Positions 62,667 to 64,000 of a DNA stretch of 64,000 bases are shown here, in pieces. The notes below the pieces were generated by a model that did no database searches, had not been told where the DNA came from, and worked only from the letters and a program-made list of their open reading frames with translations. How positions within the stretch are numbered: the stretch's first letter is position 1; every line of letters begins with the position of its first letter. The stretch comes from a bacterium (GTDB taxonomy: Bacteria > Krumholzibacteriota > Krumholzibacteriia > Krumholzibacteriales > Krumholzibacteriaceae): NCBI GenBank assembly GCA_020350885.1, contig CP070727.1, positions 1,459,944 to 1,523,943 on the forward strand. The letters are read 5' to 3'. The position numbers and the translations under genes are program-made.

Positions 62667-62726
62667 ATCTAGCGCTCTGGTTCAGCGGTCGGGGTTAGCC
62701 ACGTCCGCCGCAACCGGTTGTTAGCT
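62667..62726 (-). repeat. attC site (compact)
   Basis: ATCTAGC (62667-62673) and GTTAGCT (62720-62726) have one mismatch each. Arms TGGTTCAGCGGTCGGGG and CGTCCGCCGCAACCGG pair imperfectly. Length 60 bp. It borders the stop of the glycoside hydrolase gene. Confidence 0.6.
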
Positions 62727-64000
62727 CATTCTTCTTCCTGCGATAGTATAAGTGCACTGTAGGGAGCAACACTGACTCTGGCCTGTGCTGGTAAGCCGTC
62801 CTTCTCGGTCGCTTCTGCCTGGACCACGGAGTTGCCGAAATCCCCGAAGTCTGAGTCATAATATCTGCTGTCGCTATTGAATCTAACGATCCACTTGCCA
62901 GTGGCAGGCAGAGGAATCGTATACTCCTCGCATGGATTAAACGAAAAATTCGCCACTACGACAACGCTGTCATCAACTCCTCCTGATTCCCATCGATGAT
63001 AGGCGATGATTTTGTCATCATTGTTCACGTGATACACGTTTACCTCTTGCCCAGTGAGCCCCTTTGTATGACCGTCGCAATTCAGGCTAAGGGAGATCAA
63101 GTCCTTGTATAGTTGCAGAATCCCTGCAAAACGATCTTTTTTTGTCCAGTCGATGGGATCTCGATCGTGGAACCAGTCGTCTTCAAGAAACTCCTGACCT
63201 TGGAAGATCATCGGAATGCCCGGCGCAGTGAAGACAATCACAGCACCCAGTGCAGACTTCTTCTTGGCCACCCATGACGAGGCCTGTCCGGGATCGACTT
63301 CTTCGGGTATGCGCGCTTTACCATTCGCCACTTCATCGTGCGATTCCGTATAGATCACCCGCTCGAAGGCATTGAGGTAGTAGCGCTGCAGAATCGCATT
63401 GCGGACGGCATCCATGTCCCGGGTTGAGTCCTCGGCTCCTATCAGCGCCGCCCGGACGGCATGCACAAATGATGCGGACCATTGCGTGCTGAACCCTGCT
63501 CCTCCATCCTTCTCGGCCTTGGTCAGATACGCATTGTTCCGCAGGTCTTCGGCGATGGTGAAAGCGGAGGGTCTGACCTTCCTGATCTCCTTGTTAACCC
63601 ACTGCATCAGACTCCAGCCATCAGGCAAATCGCTTCCCGGATCGTTATTACGCCCATGCACGTTATTAATGAAGGCTGTCGCATCCCAGCGCAGGCCGTC
63701 TATGCCATACTCTCGAAACCACATCAGGGCGTTATCCCGAAGATAGTCCCGGACCTCCTTTCGCCCGTAATCCGGACGAGTTGCGCCCCATGGTGTTTCT
63801 GCCCGCCAGTCGTTGTAGAAATAGATACCACCCCTGTCGTTCTCACTCCAGCCATCGAACCGCCAGAGATCAAGGTCGGTAGGGCCAAGGTGATTGTAGA
63901 CGACATCCATAATGACAGCAATTCCCAGCCCGTGAGCCTCATCTACAAATTCCTTGAAGGTAAGTGGAGACCCGTAATCGCCTTCGATTGCAAAGATGTG
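62726..64000 (-). CDS. GH13 alpha-amylase/branching-enzyme-like protein (5' end outside window)
   Basis: The frame is open from the right edge (HIFAIEGDYGSPLTFKEFVD) to the TGA at 62726. The four GH13 regions are present: DVVYNHLGP, DGLRWDATAF (nucleophile Asp), FTIAEDLRNN (acid/base Glu) and IYTESHDEVANGK (third Asp). The C-terminal all-beta domain (SVVVVANFSFNPCEEY) follows. Motifs PGIPMIFQGQEFLEDD and the overall order are closest to 1,4-alpha-glucan branching enzyme or trehalohydrolase-type members. It is large for a cassette gene. Confidence 0.88.
   Translation of the reverse strand, partial: HIFAIEGDYGSPLTFKEFVDEAHGLGIAVIMDVVYNHLGPTDLDLWRFDGWSENDRGGIYFYNDWRAETPWGATRPDYGRKEVRDYLRDNALMWFREYGIDGLRWDATAFINNVHGRNNDPGSDLPDGWSLMQWVNKEIRKVRPSAFTIAEDLRNNAYLTKAEKDGGAGFSTQWSASFVHAVRAALIGAEDSTRDMDAVRNAILQRYYLNAFERVIYTESHDEVANGKARIPEEVDPGQASSWVAKKKSALGAVIVFTAPGIPMIFQGQEFLEDDWFHDRDPIDWTKKDRFAGILQLYKDLISLSLNCDGHTKGLTGQEVNVYHVNNDDKIIAYHRWESGGVDDSVVVVANFSFNPCEEYTIPLPATGKWIVRFNSDSRYYDSDFGDFGNSVVQAEATEKDGLPAQARVSVAPYSALILSQEEE

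Larger units (their letters stand above)
38781..64000 (-). mobile_element. Integron gene-cassette array (no integrase in window)
   Basis: Between 38.8 kb and the right edge nearly every intergenic gap holds an attC-like site, and every gene lies on the minus strand. Gene stops fall at or near the GTTRRRY end of a site. Starts fall near the RYYYAAC end of the next. This is the geometry of integron cassettes transcribed from right to left. The best series runs 47.7-62.7 kb. Sites share a CAGCTGCGGG-type left arm and a CCAGCTGCA-type right arm. An integrase and attI would be expected to the right of the window; otherwise this is an array without integrase. Confidence 0.78.

Noticed and set aside
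1..64000. General reassignment of TGA to a sense codon
   Set aside because: TGA ends many complete genes in the window at the right place (for example at 1122, 4632 and 62726), so it is a normal stop here.
1..64000. rRNA, tRNA, CRISPR array, insertion sequence
   Set aside because: Nothing resembling tRNA cloverleafs, rRNA, evenly spaced repeats or transposase genes was found by eye; small tRNAs could be missed.

Overview
The window most likely comes from an uncultured Gram-negative bacterium of the FCB-like candidate phyla (Eisenbacteria, Zixibacteria, Latescibacteria type). The clues are a large secreted PQQ-like propeller protein ending in a FlgD/T9SS-type C-terminal tail (9755-12109), many signal-peptide and lipobox proteins, outer-membrane beta-barrel-like proteins, and a secreted protein ending in the motif TSWGTIKKL. 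The phylum is an inference. No rRNA, tRNA, CRISPR array or integrase gene was seen.

Layout. The C-terminus of a sensor histidine kinase (+) enters at the left edge. From 485 to 64000 every recognised gene except the propeller gene lies on the minus strand. They form a long line of mostly single-gene, functionally unrelated units. The segment 0.5-9.6 kb holds methyltransferases (ICMT-like, two O-methyltransferases, UbiE-like, FkbM), an exported metallo-beta-lactamase-fold protein, a KptA/Tpt1 RNA 2'-phosphotransferase, an erythromycin-esterase-like lipoprotein, a zinc-ribbon protein and a cupin. The segment 12-37 kb carries SixA, acylphosphatase, AhpD-like, NTF2-like, CPBP proteases, serine beta-lactamase-like hydrolases, two HExxH proteins, a class II photolyase, a GNAT-YoaP protein and PAP2 phosphatases, one of them broken.

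From about 38.8 kb, and clearly from 40.9 to 62.7 kb, the gaps between genes hold about two dozen attC-like recombination sites (RYYYAAC ... GTTRRRY ends with imperfect inverted arms, about 56-124 bp). This is an integron gene-cassette array with all cassettes in one orientation. No integrase is visible; the orientation places attI and intI beyond the right edge. A pair of sites at 19.3 and 19.8 kb brackets one gene, so cassette insertion also reached the left part. Cargo includes a zinc-dependent alcohol dehydrogenase, DinB-like proteins, a LysM/caspase-like protein, a BtrH-like protein, TspO, two alpha/beta hydrolases, an Ntn hydrolase with TPRs, an exported RidA, an FRG-domain protein, a GNAT, small Cys-rich or Lys-rich proteins and, at the right edge, a GH13 enzyme.

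The most striking observation is at 57968-59251. A thioredoxin/TlpA-fold gene with a strong ribosome binding site is interrupted by one in-frame TGA exactly where the first redox cysteine of CxxC should be (TGA-Gly-Trp-Cys). A hairpin with the geometry of a bacterial SECIS element follows immediately. I interpret it as a selenoprotein carried on an integron cassette, flanked by two of the best attC sites. A nonsense mutation is the alternative.
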